A DNA stretch of 64,000 nt from Streptantibioticus parmotrematis (GCF_019890615.1 NZ_JAINVZ010000017.1:62001-126000); one strand, 5' to 3'. Positions 16,737-26,386 are shown, numbered from the stretch's first letter. Translations and numbers: made by a program. The notes: generated by a model from the letters alone, not told the origin.

Positions 16737-18245
16737 ATGACACTCGCCGGAGCGCCGGCCCGGCGCAGACCGCTCTCGCCGGCCTGGCGCCGCGCGGGCA
16801 CCACCGCCCGCGACCCGCGGCTCGCGCTGGTGTGCCTGACGTACACCGTGCTCCAGCTGCTGCTGGCGGCGCCCGGGCGGTCACTGGCCTGGGACGAGTC
16901 GATCTACTTCTCGCAGGTCGACCCGCGCGCGCCCGCCGCGTTCTTCAGCGCGCCGCGGTCGCGCGGGGTGACGCTGCTGGGCGCGCCGGTCGCGCTGTTC
17001 ACCTCCGATCCGCTCGCGATCCGGGTGTTCCTCGCCGTGCTGTCGGGCCTGGCGCTGTTCGGGGCGTTCGCGGTGTGGCGGCGGCTGGTGGGCGGCGGGA
17101 CGGCGGCACTGGCGGCGCTGCTGTTCGGCACGCTGTGGGTGAGCCTGGAGTACGGCGCCCAGATGATGCCGAACCTGTGGGTGGCCTTCGGCGCGGTGGC
17201 CGCCGCCGGGTTCCTGCTGCTGGCGGTGCGCGAGGGGCCGCGCGGGCGGTATCTGCTGGGGCTGGCGCTGAGCGTCGGGTGGCCGACGCTGGTGCGGGCG
17301 CCGGACGGGGTCTGGCTCGCGTTGCCGCTGCTGGCGGCCGTCGTGCTGGTGCCGTCCTGGCGTTCGGTGCGGCCCGCCGCGGCGATCGCGGCGGGCCTGG
17401 CGGCCGGGCTGGCGGAGTGGGTCGCCGAGGCGTACGCGCGGTTCGGCGGCATCGGGCAGCGGCTGTACGACTCCAGCGTGATCGAGGGCGGCATGGGGCT
17501 GTCGTGGAACGTCGGCAACGCGCTGCGCAGCGCCGACGGCCCGCTGCTGTGCCGGCCGTGCGACGTGGGCTATCCCCCGGCGCTCGACACCGCCTGGTGG
17601 CTGGCGCTGCCGGTGCTCGCGGTGGCCGGGCTGGTGGTGGCGCACCGCACCGGGCGCACGGCGAGCGCGGTGCTCCCGGTGGTCTGCGCCGTCGCGCTGT
17701 CGGTCCCGTACCTGTTCCTGATCCCGTACGCCGCCCCGCGCTTCCTGCTGCCCGCCTACGCGCTGCTGGCGCTGCCGGTGGCCGGACTGCTGACCCGGGG
17801 AGTGCGGGCGGTGCGGCTGCGGCCGACCGGGTGGCGCCTGGCGGCCGCCGCGCTGGCCTGCGCGCTGCTCGTCGGGCACTGGGCGGTGCAGCTGCGGCTG
17901 CTGGACCGCCAGATCGTCTCGGCCCGGGGCACGGTCGACCACTACCAGGCACTCGCCGAGGCGGTGGGCCGGGCGGGCGTCCGTCCGCCGTGCCTGCTCG
18001 CCGGGTGGACCCAGCCGATCGCTTACGACGCGCGCTGCGCCTCGTCGGTGACCTCCTACCTGGACACCGACGCCTCCGTGCCCTCCCCGGCCGACGTGCT
18101 GCGGGCGGCACGGCACGAGACGGTCGCGGTCCTCGTCGACCCCGGCTCCCCGCCGCCCGCCTACGCCCGCGGCTGGCAGCGGCGCCCGCTGAGCGGCAAG
18201 GGGCTCGGGGCGGGCTGGGCGGTCTACGTGCCCAGGGGACGGTAG
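16737..18245 (+). CDS. Polytopic membrane glycosyltransferase (PMT/ArnT-like)
   Basis: A 502-residue integral membrane protein with about ten to twelve hydrophobic segments across residues 30-400 and a C-terminal extracytoplasmic part of about 110 residues. The first extracellular loop has LAWDESIYFSQVD, matching the acidic catalytic loop of GT-C enzymes such as protein mannosyltransferases and ArnT, which use lipid-linked sugars. Later PYAAPRFLLPAYALLALP is a typical GT-C segment. Start ATG at 16737 follows GAGG. Sugar donor and acceptor are unknown. Confidence 0.8.
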   Translation: MTLAGAPARRRPLSPAWRRAGTTARDPRLALVCLTYTVLQLLLAAPGRSLAWDESIYFSQVDPRAPAAFFSAPRSRGVTLLGAPVALFTSDPLAIRVFLAVLSGLALFGAFAVWRRLVGGGTAALAALLFGTLWVSLEYGAQMMPNLWVAFGAVAAAGFLLLAVREGPRGRYLLGLALSVGWPTLVRAPDGVWLALPLLAAVVLVPSWRSVRPAAAIAAGLAAGLAEWVAEAYARFGGIGQRLYDSSVIEGGMGLSWNVGNALRSADGPLLCRPCDVGYPPALDTAWWLALPVLAVAGLVVAHRTGRTASAVLPVVCAVALSVPYLFLIPYAAPRFLLPAYALLALPVAGLLTRGVRAVRLRPTGWRLAAAALACALLVGHWAVQLRLLDRQIVSARGTVDHYQALAEAVGRAGVRPPCLLAGWTQPIAYDARCASSVTSYLDTDASVPSPADVLRAARHETVAVLVDPGSPPPAYARGWQRRPLSGKGLGAGWAVYVPRGR

Positions 18246-18255
18246 CGGCCGCGCC

Positions 18256-18315
18256 GGGCGGGACGGCTCAGTGGCGAGCGTACGGCTGCGTGGCGGGCGG
18301 GACGGCTCAGTGGCG
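18256..18315. repeat. Perfect 21-bp direct repeat at the DMT-transporter 3' end
   Basis: The same 21 bases occur at 18256-18276 and 18295-18315, 39 bp apart. The second copy contains the minus-strand stop of the transporter (TGA at 18309-18307) and its preceding CGCCAC; the first copy repeats this stop context downstream. The convergent glycosyltransferase gene ends just before, at 18245. Confidence 0.85.
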
Positions 18316-19227
18316 GGCGGAGGCGCGGCGGCCGAGGTGCTGGCGCGGCTGGACCTGGTGCGGGTCGCGGGTGGCGCACGGGCCCTCCGGCATCGCCGGG
18401 TGGCTGCCGAGCAGGACGACGCCGACGACGATGGCGATCAGGCCGATGACCTGCCAGGCCAGCGCGCCGGGCGTGACCCGCAGCCGGTCGCCGAGGAAGC
18501 CGACGCCGCAGGCGATGCCGACGATGGGCTCGGCGGCGGTGAGCGCGGGCAGCGAGGAGCGCAGCGGCGCGGTCTCGAAGGCGCTCTGCACGAGCAGCAG
18601 CCCGGTCAGGCCGCAGCCCACGATGACGTACGGCTGCCAGTGGGTGAAGACCGCGGCGATGCCGCCGTCGTGGACGAGGGTGCCGGTGACCCGGGTCAGG
18701 GCGTCCTGGAGCCCGTAGAGCGAGCCCGCGGCCAGCGACAGCAGGGTCGCCTCGCGCGTGGGCCGCAGCCGCTTGCCGATGGCGGTCAGCAGCATCGCGA
18801 GTCCCACGACGACCCCGAAGACCAGCCAGTGGCGCAGCGGCGAGGCGAGGTGGCCGCCGCCGGAGGGCCGCCCGGCGACGATGAACGCGGTGACGCCGAG
18901 CGCCAGCACCACCACCCCGCCCCAGCCGCTGCGGCCGAGCGGCTGGTTGCTCAGCCAGCGCGACAGCGCCATGGCGAACAGCAGGTTGGTGGCGAGCAGC
19001 GGTTCGACCTGGGAGACCTCGCCGTGGGTGAGGGCGAGCGCGCCGAGCACCTGTCCGGCGACCATGGAGGCGATGCCGAGCAGCCATTCGGGCATCTTCA
19101 GCAGGTCGAGCAGCAGCCGGAAGGAGAGGAAGTCGGCCAGCGGGGCGCGCTGGGCCGCCCGCTGCTGGAGCACGAAGCCGAAGCCGAGGCAGCACGCGGC
19201 GCCGATACCGAGCAGGAACACGGCCAC
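18307..19227 (-). CDS. DMT/EamA-type membrane transporter
   Basis: A 306-residue protein with about nine to ten predicted helices in two halves, typical of drug/metabolite transporters. N-terminal FLLGIGAACCLGFGFVLQQ and the mid-protein GSLYGLQDALTRV fit this group, whose substrates are mostly unknown. The GTG at 19227 was chosen since GGGAAGG lies upstream; GTG 19257 would put the ribosome-binding site inside the gene. The C-terminal 35 residues are polar (PCATRDPHQVQPRQHLG). It is convergent with the glycosyltransferase and has no clear pathway partner. Confidence 0.8.
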   Translation of the reverse strand: MAVFLLGIGAACCLGFGFVLQQRAAQRAPLADFLSFRLLLDLLKMPEWLLGIASMVAGQVLGALALTHGEVSQVEPLLATNLLFAMALSRWLSNQPLGRSGWGGVVVLALGVTAFIVAGRPSGGGHLASPLRHWLVFGVVVGLAMLLTAIGKRLRPTREATLLSLAAGSLYGLQDALTRVTGTLVHDGGIAAVFTHWQPYVIVGCGLTGLLLVQSAFETAPLRSSLPALTAAEPIVGIACGVGFLGDRLRVTPGALAWQVIGLIAIVVGVVLLGSHPAMPEGPCATRDPHQVQPRQHLGRRASARH

Positions 19228-19328
19228 GACGTCACCTTCCCAGCGAGCCGGGCGCACCGCACCGGCGGCTTGTCGAAGTGCTGCCGACGATAGCGCCCCC
19301 GGCCGAGGTCAGCGACCGCCTCGCTCCG

Positions 19329-20093
19329 TCAGCCCCACTGGTCGTAGCCGAGCTTCGCGACCAGCGCGACGACCACCACCATGAGTGCGTAACGAATGAA
19401 GGACGCGCCGCGTTTCAGGGCCATCCGGGCGCCGAGCGCGCCCCCGGTGACGTTCCCCACCGCCATCGCGGCCGCCGTCAGCCACATGACGTGCCCCTCG
19501 ACGACGAACACGATCAGGGCGCCGAGGTTGGTGCCGACGTTGACGACCTTGGCCATCGCCGAGCCGTGCACGAAGTCGGCGCCGAGCACCAGCAGGAACG
19601 CGATGATCAGGAAGGTGCCGGTGCCGGAGCCGATCACGCCGTCGTAGAAGCCGATGCCGCCGCCGCACAGGAGAGCCGCGGTGAGCGCCTTGCGCCTGCT
19701 GAGCCGCACGGGGGTGTGGGTGCGGCCGAAGTCGGGGCGCAGCGTGACGAAGGCGCCCACGGCCAGCAGCGCGATCATGATGACCGGGCGGAAGACGGAG
19801 CTGGGCAGCGCGGTGGCGACCAGGGCGCCGCCGGCCGCCGCGGGCAGCGCGACCGCCGCGGCAAGGCCCAGGAAGCTCCAGTCGACGTCGGTCTTGCGCA
19901 GGTAGGTGGTGGCGGCCGAGGACGTGCCGGTGATGGCGACGGCCTTGTTGGTGCCCAGGACGGTGGCGGTCGGCAGGTGGGGGAACGCGATCAGCATCGC
20001 CGGGAGCTGGAGGAGCCCGCCGCCGCCCACCACCGCGTCGATCCAGCCCGCGGCGGCGGCCACGGGTATCAGTTCCAGCGCCACGGCGCTCAT
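19329..20093 (-). CDS. TauE/SafE-family anion permease
   Basis: A 254-residue integral membrane protein with the family signatures AGWIDAVVGGGGLLQLPAML near the N-terminus and GIGFYDGVIGSGTGTF in the second half. The family moves sulfite, sulfonate or similar anions out of the cell. About eight helices are visible. ATG 20093 has GAGGGGG upstream. It sits between a DMT transporter and an ABC-F gene, all leftward; no sulfur gene is adjacent, so its substrate is open. Confidence 0.87.
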   Translation of the reverse strand: MSAVALELIPVAAAAGWIDAVVGGGGLLQLPAMLIAFPHLPTATVLGTNKAVAITGTSSAATTYLRKTDVDWSFLGLAAAVALPAAAGGALVATALPSSVFRPVIMIALLAVGAFVTLRPDFGRTHTPVRLSRRKALTAALLCGGGIGFYDGVIGSGTGTFLIIAFLLVLGADFVHGSAMAKVVNVGTNLGALIVFVVEGHVMWLTAAAMAVGNVTGGALGARMALKRGASFIRYALMVVVVALVAKLGYDQWG

Positions 20094-20160
20094 CGGTCCC
20101 CCTCGGAGTCGGCCGGTGGCACGATCATGCCGGACACGGCCGGGCGGGTGGCGACCGGGC

Positions 20161-21798
20161 TCAGACCTCGGTGACCTTTCCGGCCTCGACCTCGAAGCGC
20201 CGGGTGGTGTGGACCGCCTCCAGCATCCGCCGGTCGTGGGTGACCAGCAGCAGCGTGCCGTCATAGGAGGCGAGGGCGGATTCCAGCTGCTCGATGGCGG
20301 GCAGGTCCAGGTGGTTGGTGGGCTCGTCCAGCACCAGCAGGTTCACCCCGCGCGCCTGGAGCAGGGCCAGCGCGGCCCGGGTCCGCTCGCCGGGCGACAG
20401 CGTCCCGGCGGGCCGCAGCACGTGGGCGGCCTTCAGCCCGAACTTGGCCAGAAGTGTCCGTACGTCCGCGGGCGGCGTGTCCGGGACGGTCGCGCAGAAC
20501 GCGTCGAGCAGCGTGGCGTCGCCGTGGAAGAGCCCGCGGGCCTGGTCCACCTCGCCGACCACCACACCGGGGCCGAGGGTGGCGCTCCCGGCGTCCAGCG
20601 GGCGGCGGCCGAGGAGCGCGGCGAGCAGGGTGGACTTGCCGGAGCCGTTGGCGCCGGTGACGGCGATCCGGTCGGCCCAGTCGATCTGGAGGTCCACCGG
20701 GCCGAGCCGGAAGCCGCCGAGCGCGACCTCGGCGCCGCGCAGGGTGGCCACCACCGCGCCGGAGCGCGGCGCGGCGGCGATCTCCATGCGCAGTTCCCAC
20801 TCCTTGCGGGGTTCCTCGACGACGTCGAGGCGCTCGATCATGCGCTGGGTCTGGCGGGCCTTGGCGGCCTGCTTCTCGGTGGACTCGGCGCGCAGCTTGC
20901 GGCCCATCTTGTCGTTGTCGCCGGACTTGCGGCGGGCGTTGCGCACGCCGTGTTCCAGCCAGTTGCGCTGGGTGCGGGCGCGGGCCTCCAGGGACGCCTT
21001 GGTGTCGGCGTACTCCTCGAACTCCTCGCGGGCGTGGCGGCGGGCCACCTCGCGTTCCTCCAGGTACGAGGCGTAGCCGCCGCCGTAGGTGTTGACCTGC
21101 TGCTGGGCGAGGTCCAGCTCGACGACCCGGGTGACCGTGCGGGTGAGGAACTCGCGGTCGTGGCTGACCACGACCGTGCCGGCGCGCAGGCCGCGCACGA
21201 ACGCCTCCAGGCGCTCCAGTCCGTCCAGGTCGAGGTCGTTGGTGGGCTCGTCCAGCAGGAAGACGTCGTAGCGGCTCAGCAGCAGTGACGCCAGCCCCGC
21301 GCGGGCCGCCTGGCCGCCGGACAGGGACGTCATCGGCTGGTCGAGCCCGACGGCGAGGCCGAGGTCGGCGGTGACCTGCTCGGCGCGTTCGTCCAGGTCG
21401 GCGGCGCCGAGGGCGAGCCAGCGGTCCAGCGCGGCGGCGTAGGCGTCGTCCGCGCCCGGGGTGCCGTCCGCGAGCCCCTGGGTCGAGGCGTCCATCGCGG
21501 CCTGGGCGGCGGCGACTCCGGTGCGGCGGGCCAGGAAGTCCCGCACGGTCTCGTCCGGACGGCGTTCCGGCTCCTGGGGCAGGTGGCCCACGACCGCGGA
21601 GGACGGCGAGAGCCGCAGCGTGCCGCCCTCGGGCCGCACCACTGCGGCGAGCATCCGCAGCAGCGTGGACTTCCCGGCACCGTTGGCCCCGACGAGCCCC
21701 ACCACGTCCCCGGGCGCGACGACGAGATCGAGCCCGGAGAAGAGCACACGGTCACCGTGCGCGGCGGCGAGGTCCTTGGCGACGAGGGTGGCAGTCAT
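20161..21798 (-). CDS. ABC-F ribosome-associated ATPase
   Basis: A 545-residue soluble protein with two ABC domains and no membrane segments, as in ABC-F proteins that act on the ribosome and in some cases give antibiotic resistance. Domain 1: GANGAGKST, LSGGQAARAGLASLLL, LDEPTNDLD; a charged linker of about residues 240-310 with KASLEARARTQRNWLEHG; domain 2: GANGSGKST, LSPGERTRAALALL, LDEPTNHLD. The linker suggests an antibiotic-resistance-like or translation-tuning member, but the drug, if any, cannot be read. It is divergent from the catabolic operon at 22023. Confidence 0.92.
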   Translation of the reverse strand: MTATLVAKDLAAAHGDRVLFSGLDLVVAPGDVVGLVGANGAGKSTLLRMLAAVVRPEGGTLRLSPSSAVVGHLPQEPERRPDETVRDFLARRTGVAAAQAAMDASTQGLADGTPGADDAYAAALDRWLALGAADLDERAEQVTADLGLAVGLDQPMTSLSGGQAARAGLASLLLSRYDVFLLDEPTNDLDLDGLERLEAFVRGLRAGTVVVSHDREFLTRTVTRVVELDLAQQQVNTYGGGYASYLEEREVARRHAREEFEEYADTKASLEARARTQRNWLEHGVRNARRKSGDNDKMGRKLRAESTEKQAAKARQTQRMIERLDVVEEPRKEWELRMEIAAAPRSGAVVATLRGAEVALGGFRLGPVDLQIDWADRIAVTGANGSGKSTLLAALLGRRPLDAGSATLGPGVVVGEVDQARGLFHGDATLLDAFCATVPDTPPADVRTLLAKFGLKAAHVLRPAGTLSPGERTRAALALLQARGVNLLVLDEPTNHLDLPAIEQLESALASYDGTLLLVTHDRRMLEAVHTTRRFEVEAGKVTEV

Positions 21799-21936
21799 AA
21801 GGGGGCAGATCCTATCGGGCGCACGTGGCCACCAGGGCCGTCACCTGACCATCGGAGTCAGGGCCGGGGCCGGCCGGAGGGGGCGGCCGGACGAGGTGCG
21901 GGCAGGCGGTCACGGGCGACCGGGTCCGGAAATCAT

Positions 21937-21948
21937 GCAAGCACGCTT
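21937..21948. promoter_or_regulatory. Candidate TetR operator CAAGCACGCTTG
   Basis: Inverted repeat CAAGC-AC-GCTTG in the divergent gap 21799-22022, 75 bp before the first gene of the acyl-CoA operon. TTGATT, a possible -35, starts inside the repeat at 21946. The operon ends with a TetR gene, and TetR regulators of acyl-CoA pathways often bind CAAG-N-CTTG type palindromes (family knowledge), so autoregulation is a reasonable inference. Confidence 0.5.
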
Positions 21949-22022
21949 GATTGTTATCGCGTCCGGTGCCAGCCTGCTCGGGAGCGTGGCGTTGGTGACC
22001 GTTCGTCAGACGAGGGGCCTGC

Positions 22023-22817
22023 GTGGTGCAGACGCGTGCCGTGTGCGAGGTGCTGGACGACCTGCGGGACGAGGGCGAGGAGCTCGACCGGCTGGTGGCG
22101 GGGCTGCCGGAGTGGGAGTGGCGGCGCGCGACGCCCGCGCCGGGCTGGACGATCGGCCACCAGATCGCGCACCTGGCCTGGTCCGACCGCCAGGCCGTCC
22201 TGGCGGTCACCGCCCCCGGCACCTTCCTGCGCGAGGCGGAACGGGCGAGGCCCGCGCTCGTGGACGACACCGCCGCCGAGGGGGCCGCGGGACCGCCCGC
22301 CGATCTGTTGCGCCGGTGGCGGGACGGACGCGCCGTCCTGCGCGGCACCCTCGCCGAGCAGCCGCCGGGCGCCCGGCACCCGTGGTTCGGTCCCCCGATG
22401 GCCACCGCGTCCGTGGCGACCGCGCGGCTGATGGAGACCTGGGCGCACGGCCAGGACGTCGCGGACGCGCTCGGGGTCGTGCGGGAGCCCACCGCCCGGT
22501 TGCGTCACGTCGTGCGGATCGCCGTGCGCACCCGGGACTTCGCCTTCCGGGTCCGCGGTCTACCCCCGCCCGCGCCCGAGTTCCGCGTCGAACTGACCGC
22601 GCCGGACGGCGCGTTGTGGACGTACGGGCCCGACGACTCCCCGCAGCGGGTGATCGGGACGGCGCTCGACCTGTGTCTGCTGGCCACTCGGCGCCGCCAT
22701 CGCGACGACCTCGCGCTGCGGGCGCAGGGGCCGGACGCCGACCGCTGGCTGGACGTCGCGCAGGCGTTCGCCGGGCCGCCCGGAGCGGGCCGGACTCCCC
22801 GAGGAGGTGCGGCGTGA
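22023..22817 (+). CDS. TIGR03084-type DinB/maleylpyruvate-isomerase-fold protein
   Basis: A 264-residue member of the four-helix DinB-like superfamily, actinobacterial TIGR03084 type. Metal-ligand candidates are the two His of GWTIGHQIAHLAW and the His of METWAHGQDVADALG, the classic three-His arrangement. Function is unknown; the fold is used for thiol-dependent transferases and isomerases. It is the first gene of the acyl-CoA operon and overlaps the carboxyltransferase gene by GTGA, so it probably works in the same pathway. Two GTG codons in a row (22023, 22026) can serve as start. Confidence 0.82.
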   Translation: MVQTRAVCEVLDDLRDEGEELDRLVAGLPEWEWRRATPAPGWTIGHQIAHLAWSDRQAVLAVTAPGTFLREAERARPALVDDTAAEGAAGPPADLLRRWRDGRAVLRGTLAEQPPGARHPWFGPPMATASVATARLMETWAHGQDVADALGVVREPTARLRHVVRIAVRTRDFAFRVRGLPPPAPEFRVELTAPDGALWTYGPDDSPQRVIGTALDLCLLATRRRHRDDLALRAQGPDADRWLDVAQAFAGPPGAGRTPRGGAA

Positions 22818-24409
22818 CCACGACCGCCGACGCGCATCCCACCGCCGACGCCGAGGCCGACCGGCGGATCATGCTTGACCGCCTCGCCGAGCTGGAGGCC
22901 GAACACGCCAAGGCGATCGCGGGTGGCGGCCCCAAGTACGTGCAACGTCACCGCGACCGGGGCAAGTTGACGGCCCGTGAGCGCATCGAGCTGCTGCTCG
23001 ATCCCGACACTCCGTTCCTCGAACTCTCCCCGCTCGCCGCCTGGGGCAGCGACTACCCGGTGGGCGCCTCGATCGTGACCGGGATCGGTGTGGTCGAGGG
23101 CACCGAGTGCGTGGTGACCGCCAACGACCCGACCGTGCGCGGCGGTGCCAGCAACCCCTGGACGCTGAAGAAGGCGCTGCGGGCCAACGAGATCGCGTTC
23201 GCCAACCGGCTGCCGCTGGTCAGCCTGGTGGAGTCGGGCGGCGCCGACCTGCCGAGCCAGAAGGAGATCTTCATCCCGGGCGGCGCCCTCTTCCGCGACC
23301 TGACCCGGCTGTCGGCGGCCGGGATTCCCACGATCGCCGTCGTCTTCGGCAACTCCACGGCGGGCGGCGCCTACGTGCCGGGGATGTCGGACCACGTCGT
23401 GATGGTCAAGGAGCGCGCCAAGGTCTTCCTCGGCGGCCCGCCGCTGGTGAAGATGGCCACCGGCGAGGAGGCCGACGACGAGTCGCTGGGCGGCGCCGAC
23501 ATGCACGCGCGGGTCTCCGGGCTCGCCGACCACTTCGCGCTGGACGAGCCGGACGCGCTGCGCACCGCCCGCAGCATCGTCGCCCGCCTCAACCGGCGCA
23601 AGCAGGGCCCGAGTCCACGCCTCGCCCCCGAACCGCCGCGGTACGACGAGGAGGAACTGCTCGGCATCGTCCCCGGCGACCTGCGCACCCCGTTCGACCC
23701 GCGCGAGGTCATCGCCCGGATCGTGGACGGCTCGCGCTTCGACGAGTTCAAGCCGCTGTACGGGCCGAGCCTGGTCACCGGCTGGGCCGAGCTGCACGGC
23801 TATCCGCTGGGCGTGCTGGCCAACGCGCAGGGCGTGCTGTTCAGCCCGGAGTCTCAGAAGGCCGCGCAGTTCATCCAGTTGGCCAACCAGCGCGACATCC
23901 CGTTGCTGTTCCTGCACAACACCACCGGCTACATGGTGGGCCGCGAGTACGAGCAGGGCGGCATCATCAAGCACGGCGCGATGATGATCAACGCGGTCTC
24001 CAACTCCCGCGTCCCGCACATCTCCCTTCTGATCGGGGCGAGTTACGGCGCCGGGCACTACGGCATGTGCGGCCGCGCTTACGACCCGCGGTTCCTGTTC
24101 GCCTGGCCGAGCGCCAAGTCCGCGGTGATGGGACCCGCGCAGCTGGCGGGCGTGCTGTCGATCGTCGCGCGGCAGTCGGCGGCGGCAGGCGGCATGCCGT
24201 ACGACGAGGAGGCCGACGCGGGCCTGCGGGCCATGGTGGAGCGGCAGATCGAGGAGGAGTCGCTGCCCGCGTTCCTGTCGGGGCGGCTGTACGACGACGG
24301 GGTGATCGATCCCCGCGACACCCGCACGGTGCTGGGCGTGTGCCTCTCCGCGGTGCACAACGCGCCGGTCGAGGGCGCGCGCGGCGGCTTCGGCGTCTTC
24401 CGGATGTGA
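22814..24409 (+). CDS. Acyl-CoA carboxylase, carboxyltransferase (beta) subunit
   Basis: Transfers carboxyl from biotin to an acyl-CoA. The 531-residue protein has both carboxyltransferase halves: N-terminal AWGSDYPVGASIVTGIG and FGNSTAGGAYVPGMSDH, C-terminal FLHNTTGYMVGREYEQGGIIKHGA and ASYGAGHYGMCGRAYDPRF. The NTTGYMVG pattern and overall shape match methylcrotonyl-CoA and geranyl-CoA carboxylases more than the propionyl type. The GTG at 22814 has GAGGAGG just upstream and overlaps the preceding stop. It lies 11 bp from the biotin subunit gene. Confidence 0.92.
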   Translation: MTTTADAHPTADAEADRRIMLDRLAELEAEHAKAIAGGGPKYVQRHRDRGKLTARERIELLLDPDTPFLELSPLAAWGSDYPVGASIVTGIGVVEGTECVVTANDPTVRGGASNPWTLKKALRANEIAFANRLPLVSLVESGGADLPSQKEIFIPGGALFRDLTRLSAAGIPTIAVVFGNSTAGGAYVPGMSDHVVMVKERAKVFLGGPPLVKMATGEEADDESLGGADMHARVSGLADHFALDEPDALRTARSIVARLNRRKQGPSPRLAPEPPRYDEEELLGIVPGDLRTPFDPREVIARIVDGSRFDEFKPLYGPSLVTGWAELHGYPLGVLANAQGVLFSPESQKAAQFIQLANQRDIPLLFLHNTTGYMVGREYEQGGIIKHGAMMINAVSNSRVPHISLLIGASYGAGHYGMCGRAYDPRFLFAWPSAKSAVMGPAQLAGVLSIVARQSAAAGGMPYDEEADAGLRAMVERQIEEESLPAFLSGRLYDDGVIDPRDTRTVLGVCLSAVHNAPVEGARGGFGVFRM

Positions 24410-24420
24410 GGGAGCGGACG

Positions 24421-26340
24421 ATGACGATCTCTTGTGTCCTGGTGGCCAACCGCGGCGAGATAGCGCGCCGTGTCTTCCGCACCTGCCGCGACCTGGGCGT
24501 CGCCACTGTCGCGGTGCACTCCGACGCGGATGCCTCGGCGGCCCACGTGCGCGAGGCCGACGCGGCGGTGCGGCTGCCCGGCGAGTCGTCGGCTCAGACG
24601 TATCTGCGCGGCGAGGCCGTGGTGGCGGCGGCCCTGGCGGCGGGCGCGGACGCGGTGCACCCGGGGTACGGGTTCCTGTCGGAGAACGCCGGCTTCGCGC
24701 GGGCCGTGCTGGAGGCGGGGCTGGTGTGGATCGGCCCGTCGCCGGACGCGATCGAGGCGATGGGGTCGAAGACCCGGGCCAAGCGGCTGATGCGCGACGC
24801 GGGGGTGCCGGTACTGGACGGCACGGGCGCGCCGCCCCCGCTGCTGATCAAGGCGTCCGCGGGCGGCGGCGGCCGGGGCATGCGCGTGGTGCGTGAACTC
24901 GCCTCGCTGGACGAGGAGTTGGCGGCGGCGCGGGCGGAGGCGCGGGCGGCTTTCGGTGACGACGAGGTCTTCGTCGAGCCGTACGTGGAGGACGGCCGGC
25001 ACATCGAGGTGCAGGTGCTGGCCGACGCCCACGGCACGTTGTGGACGCTGGGCGAGCGCGACTGCTCGGTGCAGCGGCGCCACCAGAAAGTGATCGAGGA
25101 GACCCCGGCACCCGGCATCGGCGACGACCTGCGCCGCACCCTGCACGACGCGGCGCGCGACGCGGCCAAGGCGATCGGCTACGTCGGCGCGGGCACCGTG
25201 GAGTTCCTGGTCTGCGGTGCGGGCCGCCCGTACTTCCTGGAGATGAACACCCGCCTCCAGGTGGAACATCCGGTGACCGAGTGCGTGACCGGGCTGGACC
25301 TGGTGCGCGAGCAGATCCGCGTCGCGGAGGGCGCGCGCCTGACCGGGCAGCCGCCGACGCCGCGCGGCCACGCCGTGGAGGCCCGCCTGTACGCGGAGGA
25401 CCCGGCGCACGACTGGCGGCCCCAGACCGGCACCGTGCACCGCTTCCGGATCGATCCGGGCCCTGGGCTGCGGGTGGACTCCGGGGTGGAGGACGGTGAC
25501 GTCGTGGGGGTGCGTTACGACCCGATGCTGGCGAAGGTCGTCGCGCACGCCGACACCCGCGAGGAGGCGCTGCGTCTGCTGGCTCGCGCGCTCGAACGCG
25601 CCCGGCTGCACGGCCCGTTGACCAACCGGGACCTGCTGGTGCGGGTGGCGCGCGATCCGCGGTTCGTGCGCGGCGGGGTGTCCACGGCGTTCCTCGCCGA
25701 CTTCGACCTCGCCGGACCTGACGATCCGTCGGTCACGGCCCTGTCCGCTCTGGCCGCCGCGCTCGCCGACGCCGCCGGACGCCACCCCCTGGGCGGCTGG
25801 CGCAACGTCCCCTCGCAACCGCAGCTCAAGCGGTACGCGGCGGTGCGGGACGGCGCGGTCCACGAGGTGCGCTACCGGCACACCCGCCGGGGCCCGGTGC
25901 CCGAGGGTCACGAGGACGTGCGGGTGCTGTCGTACGCGCACGACGGCGTGGTGCTCGAAGTGGCGGGCGTGCGGCGGCGGTTCGAGGTGTCCGCCTACGG
26001 GGACCAGGTGTTCGTGGACTCGCCGCTGGGCGCCCGGGCGTTCACCGCGCTGTCGCGTTTCCCCGAGCCGCAGGCGCGCACCGCGCCGGGTTCGCTGCTC
26101 GCGCCGATGCCGGGCACGGTGGCGCGGATCGCCGACGTGGCGGTCGGGGACCGGGTGACCGCCGGGCAGCCGCTGCTGTGGCTGGAGGCGATGAAGATGG
26201 AGCACCGCGTCAGCGCCCCCGCCGACGGGACCCTCACCGCCCTGCACGCGGAACCGGGCCGCCAGGTGGAGCTGGGCGCCGTCCTGGCGGTCGTCACGGA
26301 ACCGGGGAGCACGGACCGGGAATCGCAGAGCCCGGCGTAG
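24421..26340 (+). CDS. Acyl-CoA carboxylase, biotin carboxylase/BCCP (alpha) subunit
   Basis: Carboxylates biotin using ATP and bicarbonate. The 639-residue protein has the biotin carboxylase domain (VANRGEIARRVFRTCR, GYGFLSENAGFA, ATP-grasp KASAGGGGRGMRVV, catalytic FLEMNTRLQVEHPVTE), a linker, and a C-terminal biotinyl domain with LEAMKMEHRV; Lys592 would be biotinylated. Together with the beta subunit it should carboxylate a branched acyl-CoA. The stop lies within a perfect 21-bp tandem duplication. Confidence 0.93.
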   Translation: MTISCVLVANRGEIARRVFRTCRDLGVATVAVHSDADASAAHVREADAAVRLPGESSAQTYLRGEAVVAAALAAGADAVHPGYGFLSENAGFARAVLEAGLVWIGPSPDAIEAMGSKTRAKRLMRDAGVPVLDGTGAPPPLLIKASAGGGGRGMRVVRELASLDEELAAARAEARAAFGDDEVFVEPYVEDGRHIEVQVLADAHGTLWTLGERDCSVQRRHQKVIEETPAPGIGDDLRRTLHDAARDAAKAIGYVGAGTVEFLVCGAGRPYFLEMNTRLQVEHPVTECVTGLDLVREQIRVAEGARLTGQPPTPRGHAVEARLYAEDPAHDWRPQTGTVHRFRIDPGPGLRVDSGVEDGDVVGVRYDPMLAKVVAHADTREEALRLLARALERARLHGPLTNRDLLVRVARDPRFVRGGVSTAFLADFDLAGPDDPSVTALSALAAALADAAGRHPLGGWRNVPSQPQLKRYAAVRDGAVHEVRYRHTRRGPVPEGHEDVRVLSYAHDGVVLEVAGVRRRFEVSAYGDQVFVDSPLGARAFTALSRFPEPQARTAPGSLLAPMPGTVARIADVAVGDRVTAGQPLLWLEAMKMEHRVSAPADGTLTALHAEPGRQVELGAVLAVVTEPGSTDRESQSPA

Positions 26341-26365
26341 CCGACGCAGAGCCCGGCGTAGCCGA
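26324..26365. repeat. Perfect 21-bp tandem duplication spanning the alpha-subunit stop
   Basis: Two identical 21-bp units at 26324-26344 and 26345-26365. The first ends the coding sequence with its TAG stop at 26338-26340; the second repeats the stop in the same frame. GAGAAGGAAGG, the ribosome-binding site of the next gene, follows directly. Confidence 0.92.
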
Positions 26366-26386
26366 CGGAGAAGGAAGGCACCTGCC

